A DNA stretch of 47,590 nucleotides from Fibrobacteria bacterium. GTDB lineage: Bacteria; Fibrobacterota; Fibrobacteria; UBA11236; JADFYW01. The notes under the pieces are model-generated. The model was not told the origin of the DNA. It ran no database searches and saw nothing but the letters and a program-made list of their open reading frames with translations. The stretch lies in contig JADFYW010000021.1 of NCBI GenBank assembly GCA_015232855.1, positions 1-47,590 on the forward strand, given 5' to 3'. Shown in pieces: positions 34,301-41,639 of the stretch (position 1 is the stretch's first letter; each line of letters opens with the position of its first letter). Position numbers and translations under genes: made by a program.

Positions 34301-37300
34301 TGGTGTTGATGGCAAAGCTTTAAAATTTGATGGCGTTGATGATTATGGGATTGTATCCTTTGATGAATCACTGGCACCTCAACAATTAACCGTTTCGGCC
34401 TGGGTGAAATTGAATTCTCTACCGACAGGTGTCATTGGTACTATTATTGGTAATCAGTCTCAGGATGCCACCAGAGGTGGGTATGTGTTGAATGTTTCGG
34501 GTATTGATGTGGCGACCAGGGGACTTGTTTATTTCACTATTGATGCTGGCAGTGATTGTAGTTCGGCTCATTGCTGGTGGGAGGGGGCCGCTGGAGACAG
34601 TGTATTGGCAATAAATAAATGGTATCATGTAGCAGGTACCTTTGATGGTTCTTGTCTGAAAATGTATGTGGATGGAGTTTTGGAAGATAATATATGTCCT
34701 GAAAATGCTTCATTAATACATTCCGACGCCCCTCTTGGTATTGGCTATGAAAATGTAGCGTCCCAAAGCAGATATTTGAATGGTGTGATTGATGAAATTG
34801 TAATATACAATTATGCTCTTGACCAATCTTCAATATCTACACTTTATAGTAAATACGAAAATACCAATCATGCACCACATATACCGTCTTCCCCTTCCCC
34901 TGGTCATTCTTCAACAAATAATGGGCTTGATGTAACATTGCGTTGGACAGATGGGGATCCCGATGCTGGTGATGTAGTTACCTTTAATCTCTACTTTGGG
35001 AAGACAAGTCCTCCTGCTCTGGTTGCAGAGGGTTTTTCTCAGGCTACTTACCAGGTATCCGGGTTAAATGGAGGTACCAAGTTTTATTGGAGAGTGGAAG
35101 CCACAGACGGAAATGATACCACGTTAGGTCCGGTTTGGGAATTTACCACGACAAACAGTGCACCCATTAGCCCCCATACCCCTGCTCCTCAGGCTGGTGC
35201 GGTTGATCAACAAACATCCTTAACGCTATCATGGAGTGGTGGGGACCCCGATACCGGTGATGCCGTAACTTATGATGTATATTTGGATTTGGTATCACCA
35301 CCGGTAGAGAGAATAGTAGAGGGTACCTCTTCTCTCACCAAGCAGGTATCTGGGCTTGACAGTGGGAAAACCTATTATTGGAAAGTAGTTGCCAAAGATG
35401 GGACTGAAATCACTAGCGGACCCGTATGGGCCTTTTCAACTGTAGAAGAACTTTGGACAACAACACCAAAAACAGCGGCCTATTGGAAATTCAGCAGAAC
35501 GGATTTTGGTACGTCCACAACTTTTGCCAACCGTATTACGAACAGTGTGGCTGATAGTAAGAATATTGTCTGGTCAACAACACCCCAATTTGAATCAATT
35601 GGTGGCATTAAAGGGGTAGCTACCGGCGGAAGTGCATATGGTTCAACGGCCTCTAATAGCGCTTTTACGGTAGATAATACCTCTAAGATAATTTCCTACC
35701 GGATACGCTGTAATTTCAAAGACGCAAATTATTCGCTGCCAGAAGGTAACTGGTTGGTAGGGTTTTATGAGGGGCCGGGCATAGGACTTGATGAAGAAGG
35801 GCTTGTGACTATGCGGGGCCAGAATAGTGGAAATACCGCTACGGCCAGTTGGCTAGGCGGTCATGCATGGAACAGTGACCTTTCTCAAAGCGGAAACTGG
35901 TATGATATCATTCTCACTTATGATGCATCAGATCCGGATAATCTTGAAATTCATACCTGGGTAAATGGCGAGTACTTTTCTTTTTATACCTGGAGAGGTG
36001 TTTATTATGACGGAATGCGTACAAACAATCTTTCCGAGTTTATGCTTGGCAAAATACCAAATGGCAGTTATACCATGGATGGCATTGTGTCAGACCTTTT
36101 GATAGAACATGGGTATATTTTTCAGCCGCCGCAACGGCGCGTTGCTCACTGGGATTTTAATACGGGAACGGGTACCGTGCTTATGGACAAGAGTGGGAAT
36201 GGGAATAATGGTGTAATCTATGGTGCTACCTGGGTTGATGGTATTGAAGGTAAGGCACTTAGTTTTAATGGTGCTAGTTCTTTTGTGAAGTGTGAAGGGG
36301 CCTGGCCCTATGGTAACATGCCGAGGACTATGACGATGTGGGCCAGGACAGATACCAACTCTGCGCAATCCATGGCATTTTATGGTGATACGACAAGCAC
36401 ACCAGGGAAATCCTTTGGTGGAATGTTGAATCACGAAGAAGAAGGGGTAACTCCTGATGTTTCGTATGGTGCGGCCACCTATAAAGCATCAACTGACGAA
36501 AATATCTGGCATTTCTATGCTTTTGTAGTTCCCGAACAATCAAATATTACGGTGAATGATGTTTTAGTCTATAGAGACGGTGTTCGACTTACCTCTACGG
36601 GGTTTACCTGGGAGACCTGGCGAAAACTATTAACTCAGCCCTCGCAAGCACTTTATATCGGGAAAACTGTTGCTCAAGGAAGTAACTACTATTTTTTTGA
36701 TGGAGTTATTGATGAACTGTCGATATATAATTATCCGTTGAATCAGGTGACAATCGATTCGTTATATGGACTGCATACCCCGCCACGGACTGTGGCTCAT
36801 TGGGATTTTAACGAAGGAACCGGAAGTATATTAACTGATTTAAGTGGTAATGGGAACAATGGAACCATTTATGGAGCCCAGTGGGTAAGCGGCCAGGAGG
36901 GAAACGCCCTTGACTTTGATGGTAGTGAAGACTGGGTGGATTTGGGAACATGTGTCAAAAAAGATGAAAGCTGCTGGACTGTAAAAGACTTTATGGTTTC
37001 CATATCTTTTATGCCTGAAACATTTGAACCAAGCCAGCAGGAAATTTTTAGATGGGGGTCTTATAATGGTGATATTACTATTCAGATTAACTCTGATACT
37101 TTGGTTGTAGGAGTTATGCATAATGTTTCTCCCTGGTGGACCACGATAAAAAAAGAATTGCCATCTGATAAAAAAAATACCTGGAACAAGGTGATTCTCA
37201 GTTATAATAATACGACAGGGACTATGAAAGCGTATGTAAATGGTGAATATTTAGGTTCAAAAACCGGGTCGGGAGATTTGTATCTGCCCAATGGTTACCC

Positions 37301-37427
37301 TCCTTCTATTGGCAATTATATTGAAGGTGGGGGCTCTGTAAAGAAAAGCTATTTCAATGGAAAAATTGATGAAATCAGAGTATACCCATTCTATGAGGAG
37401 GATGTCAGCAAATATTGGGTTTTTTAA
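31389..37427 (+). CDS. Giant modular surface lipoprotein (2012 aa): CpdR-like, FN3 and four LamG domains
   Basis: A long N-terminal signal segment ends in a lipobox (FFTAC, Cys near residue 30), followed by a Ser/Thr/Glu tether. Modules by residue: two carboxypeptidase-regulatory-like domains (49-140, 150-225), canonical FN3 (233-325), six FN3-like repeats (from 330, 431, 533, 634, 735, 837), LamG 1 (936-1155), two FN3-like (1160, 1256), a diverged LamG (1360-1580), and two further LamG domains (1582-1797, 1799-2012). Through residue 1580 this is the same plan as the 1587-aa lipoprotein. LamG 1 contains extra cysteines (DCSSAHC, NIC) suggesting disulfides. AGGA lies 7 bases before the ATG. 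Likely a long outer-membrane adhesin or polysaccharide-binding protein. Confidence 0.92.
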   Translation: MYKFFLSLVRQSKLYMLAFAIAAVVFFTACTNLLETSGNSTETESGEYGEVYGSLILKDSSFAEGAVVEIISVESALAKGSAITSFSPVTTDDLGRFSFPKVDWGHYSLKAYLPPSEDSGDTLKAFIPHFELKEKKHDVGKNILLPPGYISVEVLIEGEARRDIMCHIPGVTPLFSSDASGVCFINNIPPGTYTVYYSYDMYLPGTLSNVVVTSGDTVSFLGETLIHDPAEIPPAPLNLTGYAKEGVVYLNWQQVLVTDLDGYVILRSDKKSDFSEQINMDKLIRDTVYVDSLFKEGMDWGTKSYRYNVMAQDTNRDQSSKSNTLIVTVDPPNIPALPAPSPDSSGISLSPILTWLSVTSEDGKKVTYDVYLDTVPEQLHILVGGQSRNYIEISNLLENTQYFWRVVAHIGDEIVDGSVWSFTTKAMPSGNFAPTMPSGPNPEDKAVDRNPVNTVLNWSSADEDKDDTIRFDVYLSTDSIPVTKVAKGHLLTTFTPPDLGNNTTYFWRIVASDGKATKVGPIWSFSTLENTDNSSPDKPSNPSPIEGAQEQGLVMSLSWIGGDPDTADNVTYSVYLGTEPEPVNKEAEGLSATKWDVSGLEENTKYYWKVVSTDGKTNVSGPIWYFTTKASEGNKPHIPSSPLPADSKIDQELSLTLSWKGGDPDSDDTVSYNMAFGTNSSQLANVPKVLLETEYALTGLEAATTYYWQVTASDGKSTVIGPVWSFTTKVPPPENSAPEMPQLHLPADSGKNLETTVTLLWSKANDVDDDVVRYNIRLSKTSPPIAYSDSSYLDTSLIITGLTSGATYYWQVIASDGKESSSSDVQMFSVKAPAVVNAPPHKPTNPTPSDKNDSVSSSLTLSWNGGDPDADDTVSYTFYLDENSNPTTKLETITSKTSYQVSDLKENTTYYWRIEANDGEATALSDIWRFTTSFEKRILAYWNFNEGSGTQLRDQSGNGHHATLNGPQWVDGVDGKALKFDGVDDYGIVSFDESLAPQQLTVSAWVKLNSLPTGVIGTIIGNQSQDATRGGYVLNVSGIDVATRGLVYFTIDAGSDCSSAHCWWEGAAGDSVLAINKWYHVAGTFDGSCLKMYVDGVLEDNICPENASLIHSDAPLGIGYENVASQSRYLNGVIDEIVIYNYALDQSSISTLYSKYENTNHAPHIPSSPSPGHSSTNNGLDVTLRWTDGDPDAGDVVTFNLYFGKTSPPALVAEGFSQATYQVSGLNGGTKFYWRVEATDGNDTTLGPVWEFTTTNSAPISPHTPAPQAGAVDQQTSLTLSWSGGDPDTGDAVTYDVYLDLVSPPVERIVEGTSSLTKQVSGLDSGKTYYWKVVAKDGTEITSGPVWAFSTVEELWTTTPKTAAYWKFSRTDFGTSTTFANRITNSVADSKNIVWSTTPQFESIGGIKGVATGGSAYGSTASNSAFTVDNTSKIISYRIRCNFKDANYSLPEGNWLVGFYEGPGIGLDEEGLVTMRGQNSGNTATASWLGGHAWNSDLSQSGNWYDIILTYDASDPDNLEIHTWVNGEYFSFYTWRGVYYDGMRTNNLSEFMLGKIPNGSYTMDGIVSDLLIEHGYIFQPPQRRVAHWDFNTGTGTVLMDKSGNGNNGVIYGATWVDGIEGKALSFNGASSFVKCEGAWPYGNMPRTMTMWARTDTNSAQSMAFYGDTTSTPGKSFGGMLNHEEEGVTPDVSYGAATYKASTDENIWHFYAFVVPEQSNITVNDVLVYRDGVRLTSTGFTWETWRKLLTQPSQALYIGKTVAQGSNYYFFDGVIDELSIYNYPLNQVTIDSLYGLHTPPRTVAHWDFNEGTGSILTDLSGNGNNGTIYGAQWVSGQEGNALDFDGSEDWVDLGTCVKKDESCWTVKDFMVSISFMPETFEPSQQEIFRWGSYNGDITIQINSDTLVVGVMHNVSPWWTTIKKELPSDKKNTWNKVILSYNNTTGTMKAYVNGEYLGSKTGSGDLYLPNGYPPSIGNYIEGGGSVKKSYFNGKIDEIRVYPFYEEDVSKYWVF
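32372..34188 (+). repeat. Six tandem FN3-like coding repeats in the 2012-aa lipoprotein
   Basis: Units start near 32375, 32680, 32986, 33290, 33592 and 33898, each about 300 bases. Each has a proline-rich linker, W-x-GGD or a variant and YYW(R/K/Q)V-x-(A/S)-x-DG. Unit count and spacing equal those at 4201-6036. Confidence 0.85.
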
Positions 37428-37468
37428 CGGGAAATAGCACATACCAAATAGCTATTTCTTTTGAAATT

Positions 37469-37504
37469 AATAAGGATCTGTTGTAATACAGGTCCTTATT
37501 TTTT
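37469..37504 (+). terminator. Intrinsic terminator after the 2012-aa lipoprotein gene
   Basis: Arms AATAAGGATCTGT (37469-37481) and ACAGGTCCTTATT (37488-37500) pair with one G-T wobble around a 6-base loop and run into TTTTTT. A smaller hairpin (GAAATAGC/GCTATTTC, 37431-37458) precedes it. Confidence 0.85.
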
Positions 37505-37888
37505 AGTTCTTGTTTAATCAGAGCCCCGATCTGACGCAAAGGATTCGCAATGATATTTTGTATTGCATGAACATAAAATCATAAAATACAGTACGTTACA
37601 TTTTGTGATATATTTAGTGCATCTTTTACCATGAGAAAGTCTGAACAAGTGCAATTTTGTGTGTTAGCTTAGGTAAAACTTGAAACGGTACCAAGAAGAT
37701 GAAATCTCAGGGTGGATCGGCTTTGACAAAAAGAGGTTCTTTTACTTTGCTTTACAACAGAAAGAGGAACATTGAAAACTTTTTACAAAAAAAATAATTA
37801 CTTTTAGGCTCAGGAATGATTGCTATACCGATTATTTCTTATTTTCAAATTTGATTTTATAAGGGCTTAATTTTTTTCAGGAATAAAT
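37505..37888 (+). other. Intergenic stretch before the polysaccharide locus
   Basis: About 380 bases without a convincing gene. A 32-codon frame at 37699-37797 has only a weak ribosome site. No JUMPstart/ops-like element is recognisable. AGGA about 8 bases before ATG 37889 serves the first sugar gene. A promoter for the locus probably lies here, but no consensus pair stands out. Confidence 0.5.
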
Positions 37889-38923
37889 ATGCGAATTTTG
37901 GTTACAGGAGATAAAGGGTATATCGGGTCTGTGCTTACCGGTATGTTGTTGGAAAAAAAATATGATGTAATCGGTTTGGACACTAATTATTACGAAGATT
38001 GCACATTATATACTCCTAACAATTCTTATCATCAGATAATTAAAGATATCCGTACTATTACTAAAGATGATTTAAAAGGTGTTGATGGTGTAATTCATCT
38101 GGCTGGGTTATCAAATGATCCTCTGGGAGAATTGGCTCCCAATCTGACCGAAGAAATCAACTACGAAGGAACAATGGCTCTCGCCAAAGCATCTCAGGAG
38201 GCAGGGGTTAGCAGGTTTGTATATTCTTCTTCACAAAGTATGTACGGTATTTCACAAACAGCAGATGAATTAGATGAGGATAATAGTGAAAAAAATCCAT
38301 TAACTGCTTATGCGACCACAAAGTGGAGAGCGGAATGTGACTTGAAGCTTATGGCGAGTGATGACTTTATAGTTAGTTTTTTTCGCCCTTCTACGGTATT
38401 TGGGATCAGCCCCCGGCTTCGTTGTGATATTGTCTTCAATAATCTTGTTGCTTGTGCTTTTACCACTGGTACCATAGAAATAAAAAGTGATGGCTCACCC
38501 TGGCGTCCTGTGGTGCATGTACGGGATGTTTCGAATGCTTTTATCGCGGGTCTGGAAGCCCCTGCTTCGCTGGTTTCTGGACAAGCCTTCAATGTAGGTA
38601 TACCCAATGGCAATTTTACTGTGAGAGATTTAGCTGAGGCTGCGCAAAAGGTTGTTCCGGGCAGCACTTTAACTTTTACGGGTGAACATGGCTCTGATTC
38701 AAGGACCTATCAGGTATGTTTTAAAAAAATTCTAACAGTATTAAAAGACTATTTTCAACCAGAATGGGATCTTATCCGTGGCGGACAGGAACTGGTAGAC
38801 AAATTTAAAGAAATAAACCTTACTGAAGACCAGTTTCGTGGGAAGACTTGTACGCGATTAGCCCAGTTGAACCATCTCTTAGAAACAAAACAACTGAATA
38901 ACAAACTACACTGGACAATCTGA
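37889..38923 (+). CDS. NAD-dependent epimerase/dehydratase (extended SDR), 344 aa
   Basis: The NAD site is VTGDKGYIGSVLTGMLLE (G-x-x-G-x-x-G), followed by GVIHLAGLSNDP, the Ser of YSSSQSMYG, and the catalytic YxxxK in LTAYATTKWRAE. PVVHVRDVSNAFIAGL is the usual substrate-domain strand. These enzymes epimerise, dehydrate or reduce NDP-sugars. It is the first gene of a tightly packed run of sugar genes, two bases before the C-methyltransferase. Which NDP-sugar is used cannot be read from the sequence. Confidence 0.87.
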   Translation: MRILVTGDKGYIGSVLTGMLLEKKYDVIGLDTNYYEDCTLYTPNNSYHQIIKDIRTITKDDLKGVDGVIHLAGLSNDPLGELAPNLTEEINYEGTMALAKASQEAGVSRFVYSSSQSMYGISQTADELDEDNSEKNPLTAYATTKWRAECDLKLMASDDFIVSFFRPSTVFGISPRLRCDIVFNNLVACAFTTGTIEIKSDGSPWRPVVHVRDVSNAFIAGLEAPASLVSGQAFNVGIPNGNFTVRDLAEAAQKVVPGSTLTFTGEHGSDSRTYQVCFKKILTVLKDYFQPEWDLIRGGQELVDKFKEINLTEDQFRGKTCTRLAQLNHLLETKQLNNKLHWTI

Positions 38924-38925
38924 TT

Positions 38926-40182
38926 ATGCCATTTAAAAATCCTAACAAAAAATTGTACAAATCCATTGATGAATGCCGGATTTGTGCGAGTAAAAATTTA
39001 GAATCTATACTGGACCTTGGTGAACAGCCACCTGCTAACTCTCTTCGTAAATCTCTTTCAGAAAATCTTCCCGCTATTCCACTTTCTATCAGCCGCTGCC
39101 TGGATTGCCATACGGTTCAGCTTAATGAAACTGTAGATCCAGAATATCTTTTTAAAGATTATGTATGGGTTACCGGTACATCAGCCACAGCAGGTGAGTA
39201 TAGCCAACGTTTTTGCCAGGAAATGGAAAAACGATGTGCTTATCCAAAATTATCGGTTTTGGAAATTGCCAGTAATGATGGTACCTTTCTCAAAGTTTTC
39301 AAGGAGCGGGGCCATACGGTCTTAGGTGTTGATCCTGCCGAAAATATTGCAGCGATAGCTAATGAGGCAGGCATTCCTACAATAGCCGATTTTTTTGGAA
39401 ATTCTACAGCTAACACAATCGTAAAAGAACATGGGAAGGTGGATTGTGTTTTTGCGAGAAACGTACTTCCTCATGTGCCATTTCCTGCTGATGTTATAAA
39501 GGGGATGGCTACAGCTTTAAAAGATAATGGTACCGGAGTAATTGAATTTCATCATGCGTCTGCTATCTTAGATGAATTACATTATGATTCAATATATCAC
39601 GAACATATGTCCTATTTTTCTATCCATAATGTTTCAAGTCTTTTAGAACGTTTTCACTGCTATTCGTTTGATCTTATTAATAGCCCCATAAGTGGAGGCT
39701 CAATTGTACTGTATTTTTCTAAAGAAAAACGAGATAAGTCAATTGATTTAACCAATGCAATGCGCCAGGAAGAACAAATTCAAACAGAGGCCAGCGAAAA
39801 ATGGCAACAGTTTGCAACTGCTGCTGTTGAGCATCGGGAACGTCTTTTAACCATACTATCTCAGGAAAAAGAATCCGGGAAAAAAATTATCGGGTATGGC
39901 GCTTCGGCAAGAAGTTCTACATTGTTGAATTTTTGTGGCATAAATAATAAACATTTGGATTGCATTGCTGATATGAGTCCGTTTAAACAAAGCAGGTATA
40001 CCCCAGGTAGCGATATTTTGATCTTACACCCCGATGATGCTTTTTTGCGCAGACCGGATACTGTTGTTTTATTAGCCTGGAATTTTAAAGATGAAATTAT
40101 ATCTTTTTTAAAGAATGAAATAGGCTTTCATGGCAAGGTTATTATACCCTTGCCCCATATGCCTGAAATAATAAATTTATAA
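38926..40182 (+). CDS. NDP-sugar C-methyltransferase-like enzyme (TylC3/NovU type), 418 aa
   Basis: The three-part structure of this family is visible: an N-terminal zinc-binding region (CRICASKNLESILDLGEQPP with a second pair in CLDCHT), a SAM-binding Rossmann domain (VLEIASNDGTFLKVF, VLGVDPAENIA), and a C-terminal domain with IIGYGASARSSTLLNF. Relatives add a methyl group to C-3 or C-5 of a keto-sugar nucleotide, giving branched sugars. EFHHASAILDELHYDSIYHE holds His/Glu/Tyr residues typical of the active site. It lies between an SDR and a 3,5-epimerase, which fits modification of a 4-keto intermediate. Confidence 0.85.
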   Translation: MPFKNPNKKLYKSIDECRICASKNLESILDLGEQPPANSLRKSLSENLPAIPLSISRCLDCHTVQLNETVDPEYLFKDYVWVTGTSATAGEYSQRFCQEMEKRCAYPKLSVLEIASNDGTFLKVFKERGHTVLGVDPAENIAAIANEAGIPTIADFFGNSTANTIVKEHGKVDCVFARNVLPHVPFPADVIKGMATALKDNGTGVIEFHHASAILDELHYDSIYHEHMSYFSIHNVSSLLERFHCYSFDLINSPISGGSIVLYFSKEKRDKSIDLTNAMRQEEQIQTEASEKWQQFATAAVEHRERLLTILSQEKESGKKIIGYGASARSSTLLNFCGINNKHLDCIADMSPFKQSRYTPGSDILILHPDDAFLRRPDTVVLLAWNFKDEIISFLKNEIGFHGKVIIPLPHMPEIINL

Positions 40183-40199
40183 CAAGCTTAATTTGACAT

Positions 40200-40751
40200 A
40201 TGAAGTTTATTGAACAACAAATAGAAGGGGTATGGCTTATTGAGCCTGAGCCATTTCGGGATGACCGGGGGGCGCTTCGCAGACATTTTTGTCAAAAAGA
40301 GTTTTCTGATCATGGCATTACCAGTGACATAGCTCAAGGAAATATTTCTGAAAATATTAACGCTTATACTTTACGGGGTTTTCATTATCAGATAAGTCCC
40401 TTTGAGGAAAGTAAGACATTATCCTGCTATTCAGGTTCACTGTATGATGTTGTAGTTGATCTCAGGCCAGAGTCTTCTACTTTTTTAAAATGGGTTCCCT
40501 TGACTATTGATGCAGAGAAAAAACAAAGCATTCATGTTCCTTCTGGTTGTGCCAATGCTTACCTTACTTTGGATATCAATACCTGTGTCCATTATTATAT
40601 GTCTGAATTTTATCATCCGGGTTCGTATCGGGGGTTCAGATATAATGATCCCTTTTTTAACATAACCTGGCCAAGAGAGCCTGAGATGATTTCAGAAAAA
40701 GACAAAGGTTATTCTGATTTTAATCCTGCTGTGTTGGAAACTTCCAACTAG
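40200..40751 (+). CDS. rfbC: dTDP-4-dehydrorhamnose 3,5-epimerase-like enzyme (183 aa)
   Basis: RmlC-type cupin: PFRDDRGALRRHFCQKEF, ISENINAYTLRGFHYQ (base His), SLYDVVVDLRPESSTFLKWV, HVPSGCANAYLTL and YNDPFFNITWP. Length is normal. It inverts carbon 3 and/or 5 of a 4-keto-6-deoxy NDP-sugar. The GCANAY segment departs from the usual GFAHGF, so the substrate may not be dTDP-4-keto-glucose. No ribosome site is obvious before ATG 40200. No rmlA, B or D set is present in the window, so rhamnose synthesis is not shown. Confidence 0.85.
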   Translation: MKFIEQQIEGVWLIEPEPFRDDRGALRRHFCQKEFSDHGITSDIAQGNISENINAYTLRGFHYQISPFEESKTLSCYSGSLYDVVVDLRPESSTFLKWVPLTIDAEKKQSIHVPSGCANAYLTLDINTCVHYYMSEFYHPGSYRGFRYNDPFFNITWPREPEMISEKDKGYSDFNPAVLETSN

Positions 40752-40757
40752 AGTGAA

Positions 40758-41639
40758 ATGAATATTTTATTAACCGGCGGTTGTGGGTTTATTGGAAGTC
40801 ATTTGGTTCCTTTGCTTAACGGTCACCGGGTATTATTGCTCGACCAGATTAATATATTTGAAAGTAATTCCAATGTTAATTTTCATCAGTGCGATTTACT
40901 TAAAGGCATGAGTGTTGATGTTGAAAAAAAAATAACAGACTTTAAACCGGACGCTCTTGTTCATCTTGCATGGGCCGGCTTACCTGATTATTCGCTTACC
41001 GTCTGTAAGGCCAATTTTGATATGACACTGCAATTATATCGGATATTTACAGATCTGTGTTGTCCGATAATTTTTACTGCGGGTACTTGTTGGGAATATG
41101 GTGATTTAGAGGGGCAAGTGGATGAATCCTGCATTCCTCGACATAGGAATCTGTTCGCTTCATTTAAATCAAGCCTGCAGATGATTGGTAACAGTATGTG
41201 TTTGGATTCAAGATCTTCTTTTATCTGGGGACGGTTGTTTTTTGTTTATGGCCCGGGACAAAGAAAAACATCGCTTATTCCCTATTGTTATCAAAATATG
41301 AAAAAGGGAAAAATGCCGGAAATAAATAATCCAAGGGCTCTAAATGATTTTATCCATGTCATCGATGTTTGCGCTGGCATTGCAGCGCTCATTGAAGCGG
41401 AGGGTGTCTCAGGTATTTTTAATATTGGTTCGGGTTGTGCTCATAGTGTAAAAGATGTTTGCCGGGAGGTGGCAAAAGTGGTGGGCTTTCCTCTTGCTGA
41501 ATCGATTAAAAAAGGTCAAGGTGAATCATCAGGGATATGGGCAGATATTTCAAAAATTACCAGACAGACCGGGTGGCGGCCTAAATTAAGTCTGGCTCAG
41601 GGTGTTCAAAACACCTTGTCTCAAGGTGCCTGTATATGA
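40758..41639 (+). CDS. NAD-dependent epimerase/reductase-like SDR with Phe at the catalytic Tyr position
   Basis: LLTGGCGFIGSHLVPLL is the NAD site; PDALVHLAWAGLPDYS and FTAGTCWEYGDLEG correspond to the SDR core. The expected YxxxK reads FASFK (LFASFKSSLQ), so the catalytic tyrosine appears to be replaced by Phe while Lys remains. DFIHVIDVCAGIAALIEA and IFNIGSGCAHSVKDVC complete the substrate domain. Proteins of this type act as 4-keto-sugar reductases or epimerases; loss of Tyr may mean altered chemistry or an inactive partner. The stop overlaps the next start by four bases. Confidence 0.8.
   Translation: MNILLTGGCGFIGSHLVPLLNGHRVLLLDQINIFESNSNVNFHQCDLLKGMSVDVEKKITDFKPDALVHLAWAGLPDYSLTVCKANFDMTLQLYRIFTDLCCPIIFTAGTCWEYGDLEGQVDESCIPRHRNLFASFKSSLQMIGNSMCLDSRSSFIWGRLFFVYGPGQRKTSLIPYCYQNMKKGKMPEINNPRALNDFIHVIDVCAGIAALIEAEGVSGIFNIGSGCAHSVKDVCREVAKVVGFPLAESIKKGQGESSGIWADISKITRQTGWRPKLSLAQGVQNTLSQGACI

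Noticed and set aside
37699..37797. 32-codon ORF in the gap before the polysaccharide locus
   Set aside because: Only a weak AAGAAG upstream and no recognisable features; better treated as non-coding.
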